A stretch of 64,000 nt of DNA from Acetobacter sp. UBA5411 (GTDB lineage Bacteria > Pseudomonadota > Alphaproteobacteria > Acetobacterales > Acetobacteraceae), in contig NZ_DHNR01000031.1 in NCBI RefSeq assembly GCF_002409645.1, forward strand, positions 165,169 to 229,168, read 5' to 3'. A model generated the notes under the pieces. The model was not told where the DNA came from. It did not search any database and saw nothing but the letters and a program-made list of their open reading frames with translations. Position numbers and translations under genes: made by a program. Below, piece by piece: positions 34,484 to 42,659 of this stretch (its first letter is position 1; each line of letters opens with the position of its first letter).

Positions 34484-35212
34484 ATGATCTGGCTCAGCAT
34501 TGCTCTTCTGAGCACGATAACCCTGCTGCCTGCGGGCTTCACCCTGTGGCGTCGCGCTGTCGCCCGGGACGAACGCAGCACGGCGCTGGCGCTGCATGAA
34601 GCGCAGCTGGTCGAGCTGGATCGTGATCTGGATATCGGCATGATTGCGCCATCTGAACACGGCATCGCCCAGCTTGAGATCCAGCGGCGGATTCTGGTGG
34701 CGGACCGGGCTCCGGCGAGCATGGTGGACCGGTCCGGTCCTGTGAAAATCATTCTGGCTCTGGCGCTGATCCCGCTGGCGGCGATAGCGCTCTACTGGAC
34801 CGGTGGTCATCCGGGTTTCCCGGCTCAGCCGCTGCAACCTCGTCTGGAAGCGCTGGCTCAGCGTGACATGCGGGCGAACAAGGTCATCGCCCAGCTCAAG
34901 GACGCCTTGTCGAAAATGTCGATGAGCGACCCACAACTGCGGCAGGGCTACATTCTGCTCGGTCAGGCGGAGGCGTCCCGGGGACATGAGCAGGCCGCCA
35001 TGGACGCGTGGCGCAAGGCTCTGGAACTGCACTTTGAGCCGGATCTGGCCATCGAACTGGCGGAAGAACAGGTCCGGGCTGAAAAACATATCAGTGCGGA
35101 CAGTCTTGCGCTGTATCGACAGGCGCTGGATGCGGCTCCAAAGGATGCGCCGTGGCGGCAAGCTGTCGAGCAGCGGATTGCTCAGGGTGAGCATGAGCAG
35201 GAACAGCCCTGA
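34484..35212 (+). CDS. ccmI: Cytochrome c maturation protein CcmI (CycH)
   Basis: A 242-aa membrane protein: first helix at the N-terminus (IWLSIALLSTITLLPAGF), an acidic amphipathic stretch (EAQLVELDRDLDIGMI), a second helix (IILALALIPLAAIALYW), then a periplasmic TPR-like part (about residues 125-240) with YILLGQAEASRGHEQAAMDA. CcmI binds the C-terminus of apocytochrome c and presents it to CcmF/H. Shorter than the E. coli CcmH C-terminal part, but the order of parts is right. It ends the ccm run. Confidence 0.88.
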   Translation: MIWLSIALLSTITLLPAGFTLWRRAVARDERSTALALHEAQLVELDRDLDIGMIAPSEHGIAQLEIQRRILVADRAPASMVDRSGPVKIILALALIPLAAIALYWTGGHPGFPAQPLQPRLEALAQRDMRANKVIAQLKDALSKMSMSDPQLRQGYILLGQAEASRGHEQAAMDAWRKALELHFEPDLAIELAEEQVRAEKHISADSLALYRQALDAAPKDAPWRQAVEQRIAQGEHEQEQP

Positions 35213-35288
35213 GGCTTACCCGGTCCATTTCCTTGTGATGTCACAAAAGAGTGCCGATTCTTTTTTGATGGGCGGTTTTGAGAGGCAA

Positions 35289-35366
35289 AAAGGCTGTGGT
35301 TACAGGAGTGTAAGCTCCTGCACGCTTGTCGACGATGTCGTTTTGCGTGCAGTCTGCACACCCTTT
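35289..35366 (+). ncRNA. Candidate structured leader RNA upstream of metX
   Basis: A possible three-way junction. The closing stem AAAGGCTGTG / CACACCCTTT (9 of 10 pairs) encloses hairpin CAGGAG / CTCCTG and hairpin GCACGC / GCGTGC, the latter with an inner CGAC / GTCG stem. It starts about 160 bases before the metX ATG and ends 81 bases before it. I do not recognise a known riboswitch class; SAM-II, common before alphaproteobacterial metX, does not fit. It may be a chance fold. Confidence 0.35.
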
Positions 35367-35447
35367 CTGGAAAGAGGCGTTCTGTCTCGTTCTTGATCCG
35401 GATGATTTTGGCCTTTATGTGGCGGTAATCTTTGGAAGCCCCGGTTT

Positions 35448-36659
35448 ATGGACCAGACTGTCATTCCTTCTACGGTTGAACACACACGCTCTGTATTCCC
35501 GGAAGGGTTGACGCTCGACTGCGGGTCCGTGCTCGCGCCGGTGGAGATTGCCTACCGGACCTATGGCACCCTGTCGCCCGAACGGAACAATGCGATCCTC
35601 ATCTGTCACGCCCTGACGGGCGATCAGTATGTGGCCGAGACCCAGCCGGTGACAGGAAAGCCCGGTTGGTGGGAACGCATGGTCGGGCCGGGCAAACCGA
35701 TTGATACGGACAAGTTCTTCGTCATCTGTTCGAATGTGCTCGGCGGTTGCATGGGTTCGACAGGACCGCGCTCCCTTCGCACAGTGACGGGCGAAAATGG
35801 CATAAGCCGGGAAGAGCCGTGGGGGACAGACTTTCCCCCCATCACCATCCGCGACATGGTCCGGGCGCAACGATTGCTCGTAAAGCAGCTCGGGATCGAC
35901 AGGCTTTTTGCGGTGATCGGCGGCTCGATGGGGGGGATGCAGGTCCTTGAATGGGCGGCGACTTATCCGGATATGGTTTTCGCGGCGATGCCGATCGCAA
36001 CAGCGCCTTTCCATTCCGCCCAGAATATTGCGTTCAATGAAGTCAGCCGGCAGGCGATCTTCGCCGATCCCGACTGGCATGGAGGACGCTACTGGGAAAC
36101 GGGGGCCATTCCGGCCCGCGGACTGGCTGTCGCAAGAATGATGGCGCACATCACCTATCTTTCCGAAGAAGCCCTGACCCGAAAGTTCGGTCGACGGGTG
36201 CGTCGGTGTGACGAACCGGTTGCTGGCGGGGCTTCTCCCGGCGCGCTATCCACATTTGGCGAGATTTTTGAGGTCGAATCCTATCTGCGTCATCAGGGCT
36301 CGACCTTCGTGCGCCGCTTTGACGCCAACTCCTATCTCACCATCACTCGGGCGATGGACTGGATGGATCTGGGCATGGAACATGACGGCGACTGCGCCGG
36401 GCCATTCCGGGAAACCCGAACCCGCTTCTGCGTCGTCTGTTTCTCTTCGGACTGGCTCTTCCCAACCTCCCAGTCACGGGTGATCGTGCGGGCTCTGACC
36501 CGTGCCGCGGCGAATGTGTCATTCGTTGAAATTGAGAGTGACAAGGGGCATGACGCGTTCCTTCTCGATGAGCCTGATTTCGACCGTACGGTCGTGGGGT
36601 TCCTGAGCGGCGCGGCCGAACATGCGGGTCTTTCTCGCCGGACGTCGAAAGGACACTGA
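35448..36659 (+). CDS. metX: Homoserine O-acetyltransferase
   Basis: Acylates homoserine at the start of methionine synthesis. A 403-aa alpha/beta hydrolase. The nucleophile serine (about residue 160) is in [12 protein letters not shown]; the N-terminal part has [11 protein letters not shown], and [14 protein letters not shown] forms the oxyanion region. The acid and base are in [10 protein letters not shown] and [14 protein letters not shown] lies upstream of ATG 35448. Annotated acetyl donors for this group are not certain, because some MetX proteins use succinyl-CoA. metW follows after one base. Confidence 0.95.
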   Translation: MDQTVIPSTVEHTRSVFPEGLTLDCGSVLAPVEIAYRTYGTLSPERNNAILICHALTGDQYVAETQPVTGKPGWWERMVGPGKPIDTDKFFVICSNVLGGCMGSTGPRSLRTVTGENGISREEPWGTDFPPITIRDMVRAQRLLVKQLGIDRLFAVIGGSMGGMQVLEWAATYPDMVFAAMPIATAPFHSAQNIAFNEVSRQAIFADPDWHGGRYWETGAIPARGLAVARMMAHITYLSEEALTRKFGRRVRRCDEPVAGGASPGALSTFGEIFEVESYLRHQGSTFVRRFDANSYLTITRAMDWMDLGMEHDGDCAGPFRETRTRFCVVCFSSDWLFPTSQSRVIVRALTRAAANVSFVEIESDKGHDAFLLDEPDFDRTVVGFLSGAAEHAGLSRRTSKGH

Positions 36660-36660
36660 C

Positions 36661-37263
36661 ATGCGTCTTGACCAGCGTCTGATTGCAAAGATGATCACCC
36701 CCGGCACGCGGGTTCTGGATATCGGAAGCGGTGACGGCACCCTGATCGACCATCTTTTCCGCACACGGGGATGTGATGCGCGCGGGATCGAGATCGATAT
36801 GGGAGAGGTCACACGCTCCGTGGCGCATGGCCTGCCGGTGGTGCATGGGGATGCGGATCACGATCTGGCGCATTACCCCGACAACAGCTTTGACTATGTC
36901 GTGCTGCAACGCACGCTACAGGCTGTTGAGCGGCCTCGCGAGGTCCTGCGTCAGATGCTTCGGATCGGACGATATGCTATCGTCTCTTTTCCGAATTTCG
37001 GTCACTGGGAGATGCGGCTGAAGCTGCTGCTCAGCGGCAGGATGCCGAATACAGCTGTCTGGCACACGCCCTGGTACGCTACGCCAAACATTCATCCTTG
37101 CACAATCAGGGATTTTCTCGCGTTGTGTGACGAGGACGGTTACCGCGTGCATGAATGGATGGCCATTGATGAGGAGGGAGATCGTGCGCCCTGGCGGCGA
37201 TCCATCCGTCTCGCAAATCTTTTTGGAGAGCAGGCGCTTTTCCGTCTCGGCAAAGGACGTTGA
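36661..37263 (+). CDS. metW: Methionine biosynthesis protein MetW
   Basis: A 200-aa methyltransferase-fold protein that partners MetX in many proteobacteria. SAM-binding motif I is VLDIGSGDGTLIDHL. Further on are GIEIDMG, the DFVVLQRTLQ-like strand (here DYVVLQRTLQ), and the family signature FPNFGHWEMR with LLLSGRMP. ATG 36661, one base after the metX stop and with AAGGAC ahead, is preferred over the frame from 36622 inside metX. Its stop overlaps the next gene (TTGA). Confidence 0.94.
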   Translation: MRLDQRLIAKMITPGTRVLDIGSGDGTLIDHLFRTRGCDARGIEIDMGEVTRSVAHGLPVVHGDADHDLAHYPDNSFDYVVLQRTLQAVERPREVLRQMLRIGRYAIVSFPNFGHWEMRLKLLLSGRMPNTAVWHTPWYATPNIHPCTIRDFLALCDEDGYRVHEWMAIDEEGDRAPWRRSIRLANLFGEQALFRLGKGR

Positions 37264-38162
37264 CCGATCGGTCAAAGCTTCTGCTCGCCATGGATGCGGG
37301 AGCGACCAAAACAGTCCTGCGTATTGCAACCCCTTCTGGCGATGTGCTGGCAGAAAGCCGCGGTGGACCTGCCAATATTGCAACATCCGTTGAGCAGGCA
37401 GCGAAATCCATGGAAGGCGCGTTGCGCCACGCGATACAGGCAGCGGGCCTGCCCGAGGATGTGCTGCATAATGGCGAAGTGAAATGGATTGCGGCAGCGG
37501 GTGCAGCGGGTGCCGAAGTCGTAGGACGTCCGGAAAAACTGAAAGCACTTCTTCCATATTTAACGATTTTTGATGTTCGGACGGATGCCTATACCTCGTG
37601 TCTGGGAGCCCATAACGGCGCGGATGGTGCGATTGTCGCCATAGGTACGGGCACTGTTGGCTATGCCATCTGTGGAGATCGTAACCATCGTGTCGGTGGG
37701 TGGGGTTTTCCACAGAGCGATGAAGGCGGTGGTGCCAGGATCGGTCTCGCGGCTGTTCGTCACATGCTCGCGGCGTCCGATGGTCGGATAGAGGAAAGCG
37801 ATCTTTTCATTGCAGTTCGACATCATCTGCAAGAGTTGGGGTCTGATCCCATGACATGGAGCGTTGGAGCGTCAGCGGCTGATTTTGCCGTTCTTGCGCC
37901 GATTGTTTTGAAGACTGCGAAAAACGGATGTGAAGCGGCTGTAAAACTTCTCGAAAAGGCTGGACAGGATATTGCGTCGCTTGTAGAGACTCTTTTGAAA
38001 AAAGACGGATTTTCAGAAATGAAAGTCGCTTTTACAGGAGGTCTCGCAGTAGAGCTTTTGCCCTGGTGTCCTCAGACTGTCAGAGACAAAACTGTATCCT
38101 GTCAGGGAACATCCCTTGATGGCGCAATGAGAGTTGCGATGGAGCGGGCCTCCATGATGTAA
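37260..38162 (+). CDS. BadF/BadG/BcrA/BcrD-type ATPase, probable glucosamine or N-acetylglucosamine kinase
   Basis: A 300-aa actin-like ATPase of the family that includes N-acetylglucosamine kinase and GspK glucosamine kinase. The phosphate-1 loop is LLLAMDAGATKTVLRI, and later come AIGTGTVGYA (phosphate-2) and RVGGWGFPQSDEGGGARIG; the adenosine motif is VAFTGGLA. No iron-sulfur cysteine pattern is present, so it is not a dehydratase activator. The likely start is TTG 37260, overlapping the metW stop (TTGA); the next possible start is ATG 37290, which would cut into the phosphate-1 strand. Its link to methionine synthesis is not obvious. The 3' half is more AT-rich than its neighbours. Confidence 0.78.
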   Translation: MTDRSKLLLAMDAGATKTVLRIATPSGDVLAESRGGPANIATSVEQAAKSMEGALRHAIQAAGLPEDVLHNGEVKWIAAAGAAGAEVVGRPEKLKALLPYLTIFDVRTDAYTSCLGAHNGADGAIVAIGTGTVGYAICGDRNHRVGGWGFPQSDEGGGARIGLAAVRHMLAASDGRIEESDLFIAVRHHLQELGSDPMTWSVGASAADFAVLAPIVLKTAKNGCEAAVKLLEKAGQDIASLVETLLKKDGFSEMKVAFTGGLAVELLPWCPQTVRDKTVSCQGTSLDGAMRVAMERASMM

Positions 38163-38526
38163 TGGATAAAAGTTCATGTATTTTCTTCTGGCATCGGGAT
38201 TTTCCTTTGCTATGAATGAAATCTGTGAATATGCTGTGTTTCGAAGTGTGAAAACGGGCTGTTCGGCTTGAGCTTCAGCGAAAAATGATGTAGGGCTCGT
38301 ACAGTTTCTGTGAACAACTTGTTAAAACAAGCTGTGCTAACAGTCTCATATAAATTGTTCGCCTAACTCTCCAGCAACAGCGGAATAATGGCCGTAGCCT
38401 TCCCGGTAAGGCTGCTACAGGATCAGCGGTTGATGGAGCAGGAATTCGTTACGCCGGATTGTGTCATCAGACACAGGCTGTGTGAAGTTTTTGTCCCTGT
38501 GGTATTCCGAGAGGTGTCTTCGCTCA
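38163..38526. other. Long leader of the RNA helicase gene
   Basis: About 360 bases with no gene. Small hairpins are seen: CTTGTT/AACAAG; GTAGCCTT with AAGGCTGCTAC (38393-38421); and TGTGTC/GACACA at 38460-38475. Such a long leader could give cold- or autoregulation of the helicase, but this is inference. Confidence 0.4.
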
Positions 38527-39831
38527 ATGACCACGTTTGCCGACCTGCAGCTTGCCGAACCCCTGTTGCGGGCTCTTACCGAAGAAGGCTATTCGGAGCC
38601 GACGCCGATTCAGGCGCAATCCATTCCCTATCTTCTGGCAGGGCGTGATCTGCTTGGTCTTGCGCAGACCGGAACCGGCAAGACAGCCGCTTTCGCGCTG
38701 CCTATTCTCCAGCATCTTCTGACACACCGTCATGCAGCCCCCCCGAAGGGCGCCCGCGTTCTGGTGCTGGCGCCCACGCGAGAGCTGGCCTCCCAGATTG
38801 ATGAAAGCTTCAAGTCCTACGCCCGTCACATGAAACTGACCCACACCGTGATCTTCGGTGGCGTGGGTCAGGGTCGTCAGGTTGAAGCGATGCGTCGTGG
38901 CGTGGACGTTCTGGTGGCGGCGCCGGGTCGTCTGCTCGATCTCATGGGGCAGGGTTTCATTGATCTGCGTGATCTGGAAATTCTGGTTCTGGATGAAGCA
39001 GACCGGATGCTGGATATGGGCTTTGTGCGCGATATCAAGCGCATTGTCGCTGCCCTGCCGCGTGATCGCCAGACCCTTTTGTTCTCGGCCACTATGCCGA
39101 ACAGCATCACGGAACTGGCGGGCAGTCTCCTGCGTGATCCCGCCAAGGTCGAGGTAACGCCTCCGTCCAGCACCGTGGATCGCATCCGTCAGGTCGTGAT
39201 GTTTGTTGATCCCGACCAGAAAAAAGACGCGCTTCTTCTTCTGCTGGAATCACCAAAGGTTGTTCGGGCTGTTGTGTTCACACTGATGAAACACGAGGCG
39301 AACAAGGTTGCGGAATTCCTGAATAAAAACGGGATTACGGCTGAGGCGATTCACGGCAACAAGTCTCAGGGTGCACGCGAACGGGCGATGAGCGGATTCC
39401 GCTCCGGGTCAGTCAAGGTTCTGGTGGCCACTGATATCGCAGCTCGCGGTATTGACGTTGATGAAGTCTCGCACGTTTTCAATTATGACCTGCCCAATAT
39501 CCCGGAAAGCTATGTGCATCGCATCGGGCGTACGGCGCGTGCCGGCCGTGAAGGTTGGGCTATCTCGTTCTGCGATCCCGAGCAGCGGGCGTGGCTGAAA
39601 GATATTGAGCGGACGATCGGGAAAAGCGTGCCTGTTGTTCGGGATCATCCTTATCATTCCGATGCGGCCGAACATTCGACACAGCGTCCGCCTGTTCTGG
39701 GTGGTGGCCGCGGCCGTGGTGGTGGCCAGAATCGCGGTGGTCCGAACCGCGGCGGTGGTCGTAACGGCAATGGCGGCGGCGGTGGAGGAGGCGGCAATCG
39801 TCGTCCTCGGGGAACACGTCGAGTCGCCTGA
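38527..39831 (+). CDS. DEAD-box RNA helicase (RhlE group)
   Basis: A 434-aa ATP-dependent RNA helicase. Motifs in order: Q motif (PTPIQAQSIP), I (AQTGTGKT), Ia (PTRELA), Ib (APGR), II (DEAD, in VLDEADRMLDMGF), III (SAT), IV (VVFTLMK), V (ATDIAARGID) and VI (HRIGRTARAG). The C-terminus is a glycine/arginine/asparagine-rich tail (about 45 residues of RGG-like repeats) that would help RNA binding. MTTFADLQL at 38527 matches the RhlE start; an upstream GAGAGG is about 12 bases away. Probable roles are ribosome assembly and mRNA turnover. A strong terminator follows. Confidence 0.93.
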   Translation: MTTFADLQLAEPLLRALTEEGYSEPTPIQAQSIPYLLAGRDLLGLAQTGTGKTAAFALPILQHLLTHRHAAPPKGARVLVLAPTRELASQIDESFKSYARHMKLTHTVIFGGVGQGRQVEAMRRGVDVLVAAPGRLLDLMGQGFIDLRDLEILVLDEADRMLDMGFVRDIKRIVAALPRDRQTLLFSATMPNSITELAGSLLRDPAKVEVTPPSSTVDRIRQVVMFVDPDQKKDALLLLLESPKVVRAVVFTLMKHEANKVAEFLNKNGITAEAIHGNKSQGARERAMSGFRSGSVKVLVATDIAARGIDVDEVSHVFNYDLPNIPESYVHRIGRTARAGREGWAISFCDPEQRAWLKDIERTIGKSVPVVRDHPYHSDAAEHSTQRPPVLGGGRGRGGGQNRGGPNRGGGRNGNGGGGGGGGNRRPRGTRRVA

Positions 39832-39886
39832 TAAAAGCTTCGGCCTTAGGTGGCTGCGGTCGAATAAGAATTTTGTAATGTTTTCG

Positions 39887-39920
39887 TCCCCTGAGTCTGA
39901 AAAGGCTCGGGGGATTTTTT
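39887..39920 (+). terminator. Intrinsic terminator after the RNA helicase gene
   Basis: TCCCCTGAG pairs with CTCGGGGGA (one mismatch) around an A-rich loop, followed by TTTTTT. Confidence 0.88.
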
Positions 39921-40020
39921 GTTGATTCCGGATTTGCCACATCGTTTTGTCTCGACATAGGCTCCGGGTTAAAGAGGGCAAGACAGGGGTTATAATTTTA
40001 CAAGGTAGCGTAACAAGCTC

Positions 40021-40503
40021 ATGAGCAAGACAACTCCGGCTAGCGCTTTCCTTAAGCGCAGCGGCATTCCATTTGAGATGCTTCAGTATGAATATGACCC
40101 TTCGGTGGGCAAGTTGGGTGTGCATGCGGCAGCGGCGGTCAATGAGCCTGCCGAACGGGTTTTCAAGACGCTGATGGCGGAAGTGGATGGAAAGCCGATC
40201 TGTGCGGTTATCCCTGTCGCGCAGGAGTTGAGCCTGAAAAAACTGGCGACTGCCTGTGGTGGTAAAAGCGCAAAAATCATGAAACCTGCTGATGCTGAGC
40301 GTATCACCGGTTACAAGGTTGGCGGGATTAGCCCCTTTGGCGGACGCCGGAATGTGCCGACTTTCCTCGCACAGGAAGCATCAGATCTGCCGTATATTCT
40401 AATGAATGGTGGTGGACGCGGTTTGCAGGTCAGATTGAGTGTCAAAGACGCACTTGCGGCAATGCAGGGGCAACTCGCTGATCTTGTGGCTTCTCATGGC
40501 TAA
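40021..40503 (+). CDS. ybaK: Cys-tRNA(Pro)/Cys-tRNA(Cys) deacylase YbaK
   Basis: Trans-editing enzyme that removes cysteine mischarged onto tRNA-Pro. A 160-aa INS-family domain. Conserved parts are AAAVNEPAERVFKTL, the AVIPVAQELSLKKLA strand-helix, and the GGISPFGGRR loop, which holds the family glycine-serine/proline motif. The rest of the fold (PADAERITGYKVGGIS) matches YbaK rather than ProX. It is a single gene with its own upstream region after the helicase terminator. Confidence 0.92.
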   Translation: MSKTTPASAFLKRSGIPFEMLQYEYDPSVGKLGVHAAAAVNEPAERVFKTLMAEVDGKPICAVIPVAQELSLKKLATACGGKSAKIMKPADAERITGYKVGGISPFGGRRNVPTFLAQEASDLPYILMNGGGRGLQVRLSVKDALAAMQGQLADLVASHG

Positions 40504-40619
40504 TGGCACGCCGCTGTAATTTGATAGATTTTGTCATTTTATGGAAATGCATTGAAATGCCTCTGTATCCTCTATATTGTCAGGTGTAATCCTTCCCATA
40601 ATAGTCTGAGAGACGTTTT

Positions 40620-41234
40620 TTGCTGCTTCGGTCTGGCGCTTTCTGTCGCGTATCTTCTCTGGCGTGTCTGCTTTCTGTCATCCCCCTGTCCGGATGCGGC
40701 TATTATGCCTCCCGTGTGGCGCATAAAGCGCAATCAAGCATGATCGGCATGGATGAAAAAGATGTACAAGCCTGTGCCGGCATACCAGATAAAATCAAAA
40801 AAATTGATGATAACACAACGATTTATGAATATCAGCGTGGGCGAAACATTGAAACATCTGCAAATTCAACGCTGATTCCGGTGCAGTCATTGCAGAATAT
40901 CGTCAATGGGATCGGCGGTGGCGACGGAAAAAGTTGTGTGGCTGATTTTCGTGTTGTCGATGGAAAAGTGCAGGACGTTTATTACAGCGGTGACAACGAT
41001 ATGCTGATCGGCACGGATGGTGTGTGCGCGACTGTCGTACGTGGCTGCGTCAGGCGTGCTGTTGCAACAGGTAGACGTCCGAAAGGCTGGATTTCTGCCT
41101 TTGTCGAGCCTCAGCCCGATAAAAAAAGTGCTGCTACAACAACGACTTCCGTAAAAGATACATCACCCGAAGCTGCTCAGTCTCGTCTTCTCAATACCAG
41201 CACCCCAACTACCGTCACAGGGACGGAGCATTAA
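40620..41234 (+). CDS. Putative lipoprotein, function unknown
   Basis: A 204-aa protein with a lipoprotein signal peptide: basic start, hydrophobic core and lipobox LSGC (cysteine about residue 26). The following region is SmpA/BamE-like in layout, with GMDEKDVQACAGIPDKIKKIDDNTT followed by a YEYQRG strand, which recalls the OmlA/SmpA fold, but I cannot assign it firmly. Paired cysteines (C in VQACAG, KSCVADF, GVCATVVRGC) could form disulfides. The C-terminus is low-complexity Ser/Thr/Pro. The start is TTG 40620 with GAGAG ahead. No co-transcribed neighbour is seen. Confidence 0.65.
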   Translation: MLLRSGAFCRVSSLACLLSVIPLSGCGYYASRVAHKAQSSMIGMDEKDVQACAGIPDKIKKIDDNTTIYEYQRGRNIETSANSTLIPVQSLQNIVNGIGGGDGKSCVADFRVVDGKVQDVYYSGDNDMLIGTDGVCATVVRGCVRRAVATGRRPKGWISAFVEPQPDKKSAATTTTSVKDTSPEAAQSRLLNTSTPTTVTGTEH

Positions 41235-41326
41235 GGGCTGATTTCAAGAAAACCTCCTTTTTATCAAGGAAATCTTGCAAAAAGAACCGTGCCGCCTGAC
41301 TGAGCAACAGCATGTGGAATTTTAGC

Positions 41327-42541
41327 TTAGACGGCAGAAAGAAGCTCTGCATCGGCGGCTGAACCAAAGAACTCATAGCGAATATTGGCGACCGGAACGC
41401 CAGCCGTTTTCAGTGTGTCCACCATATCGCGCATGAAGCCATCAGGGCCACAGAGACGGTAGACTGCACCGGGGTCAATCTGCGTTGTCAGCCAATCCTT
41501 CGTGATACGACCTGCATGATAATGAATTCTGGGAGTCTCAACGACGTCGGAAGGCAGGCCTGCACTGAAGAAGATGTCTGCCTGCAAAACTCCGGAACCC
41601 GCCAGCTTGCGAATGTCAGCACCAAAAGCGTTGGTGTCAGCAGCATGGGCTCCGTGGATGAAGCGGACGTTCTTTTTCTCGTCAGCAGACAACGCATCGA
41701 CTGCGGAGATAAAAGGAGTCAGACCGATGCCAGCGCTGAGAAAAACCGTTTTCTGTTCATTGGCAGAGTCATAAACGAAATCACCGGCAGGGGCTGAAAC
41801 CTGCAACTCGGTTCCTTCAGGCACCGCATCGTGGAACCATGAGGAGACGACACCCCCCTCTTCTTTCCGCACGCTGATCCGATAGTGATCGGAAGAAGGT
41901 GCAGAAGAAATACTGTAATTGCGACGCTGCGAGCCGTGTCCCGGAATCTCCAGTTTGAAGCTCAGATACTGGCCCGGCAGATGTTTCATCACAGGCTTGC
42001 CGTCAGTCGGCACCAGTTCGAACGAGCGGATGATGCTGCTTTCCTGCTTCACGGAGCGGACACGGAAAGAGCGCCAGCCGATCCAGCCGCCGGGTGCTGC
42101 TTCATGCTCGTCGTAGATCAGCTTTTCACGACCAATCAGAATGTCGGCGAGGAACCAGTATGCTTTGGCCCAGGCATCCATGATCTCCGGCGTGGCGGCG
42201 TCACCCAGCACATGCTCAATGGCGCCCAGTAGCGCCTTGCCAACAAGCGGATAATGCTCGGGCAAGATGTTCAGTCCGACATGCTTCTGGGTGATGCGTT
42301 CGACCATGCCGCCAAGATTGCCGAGCGTGTCGATATTGCGGGCATAGGCCAGCACGGCGAGGGCCAGCGCCTTGGGCTGCTCACCATCCTTCTGGTGCGA
42401 CATGTTGAACAGGTCGCGGACCTCGGGATCAGCCAGCAGCCGTTTGTACATTTCCTGCGTGATATCCAGCCCATGCGCCTCGAGCGCCGGAACGCAGGCT
42501 TTGACGATGGAGCGGGTCTTGTCGTCGAGAGGAGCGGCCAT
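41327..42541 (-). CDS. hmp: Flavohaemoprotein, nitric oxide dioxygenase
   Basis: Converts NO and O2 to nitrate with NAD(P)H. A 404-aa three-part protein: globin domain (about 1-140) with the proximal haem histidine in QKHVGL (about residue 85) and PEHYPLVGKALL; FAD domain with PGQYLSFKL and the flavin motif RRNYSIS; NAD domain with SAGIGLTPF and YRLCGPDGFM. All catalytic parts are present. Divergent from an NsrR-type regulator gene, with a strong promoter flanked by two operator-like repeats. It protects against nitrosative stress. Confidence 0.96.
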   Translation of the reverse strand: MAAPLDDKTRSIVKACVPALEAHGLDITQEMYKRLLADPEVRDLFNMSHQKDGEQPKALALAVLAYARNIDTLGNLGGMVERITQKHVGLNILPEHYPLVGKALLGAIEHVLGDAATPEIMDAWAKAYWFLADILIGREKLIYDEHEAAPGGWIGWRSFRVRSVKQESSIIRSFELVPTDGKPVMKHLPGQYLSFKLEIPGHGSQRRNYSISSAPSSDHYRISVRKEEGGVVSSWFHDAVPEGTELQVSAPAGDFVYDSANEQKTVFLSAGIGLTPFISAVDALSADEKKNVRFIHGAHAADTNAFGADIRKLAGSGVLQADIFFSAGLPSDVVETPRIHYHAGRITKDWLTTQIDPGAVYRLCGPDGFMRDMVDTLKTAGVPVANIRYEFFGSAADAELLSAV

Positions 42542-42555
42542 GGGACATATCCGTT

Positions 42556-42578
42556 AAGGTGACTGAGTTGGTAACCTT
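42556..42578. promoter_or_regulatory. Operator-like inverted repeat 1 (NsrR candidate)
   Basis: AAGGTGAC and GTAACCTT form a 7-of-8 inverted repeat with a seven-base spacer, 23 bases in all. NsrR sites in E. coli are also 23-base imperfect palindromes beginning AAG and ending CTT. The site lies next to the hmp -10 and transcript start, so binding would block hmp. Confidence 0.6.
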
Positions 42579-42606
42579 TATATTCAGATCAGCATGAAGG
42601 TGTCAA
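42577..42606 (-). promoter_or_regulatory. Predicted sigma-70 promoter of hmp
   Basis: On the minus strand, TTGACA (42601-42606, a perfect -35) is followed after 18 bases by TATAAA (42577-42582); shifting by one base gives ATATAA with 17-base spacing. The transcript would start inside operator 1, about 30 bases before the hmp ATG. Confidence 0.65.
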
Positions 42607-42619
42607 AGCCGGTCACCCT
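42597..42619. promoter_or_regulatory. Operator-like inverted repeat 2 (NsrR candidate)
   Basis: AAGGTGTC and GTCACCCT form a 6-of-8 inverted repeat with the same seven-base spacer as operator 1, and it starts 41 bases from it (about four helical turns). It covers the hmp -35 and lies about 40 bases before the nsrR start, so it could control both genes. Confidence 0.5.
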
Positions 42620-42659
42620 AAAAGCTGACAAGGAGGGTTCGACTGGTTTATTGTGAGGG

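Noticed and set aside
34028..35194. 388-residue open frame antisense to ccmH/ccmI
   Set aside because: Shadow of two clearly identified genes; Arg/Gln/His-rich without recognisable motifs.
35370..35447. SAM-II riboswitch directly before metX
   Set aside because: GATTTTGGCC resembles part of the consensus, but the required second helix and the downstream pairing element are missing.
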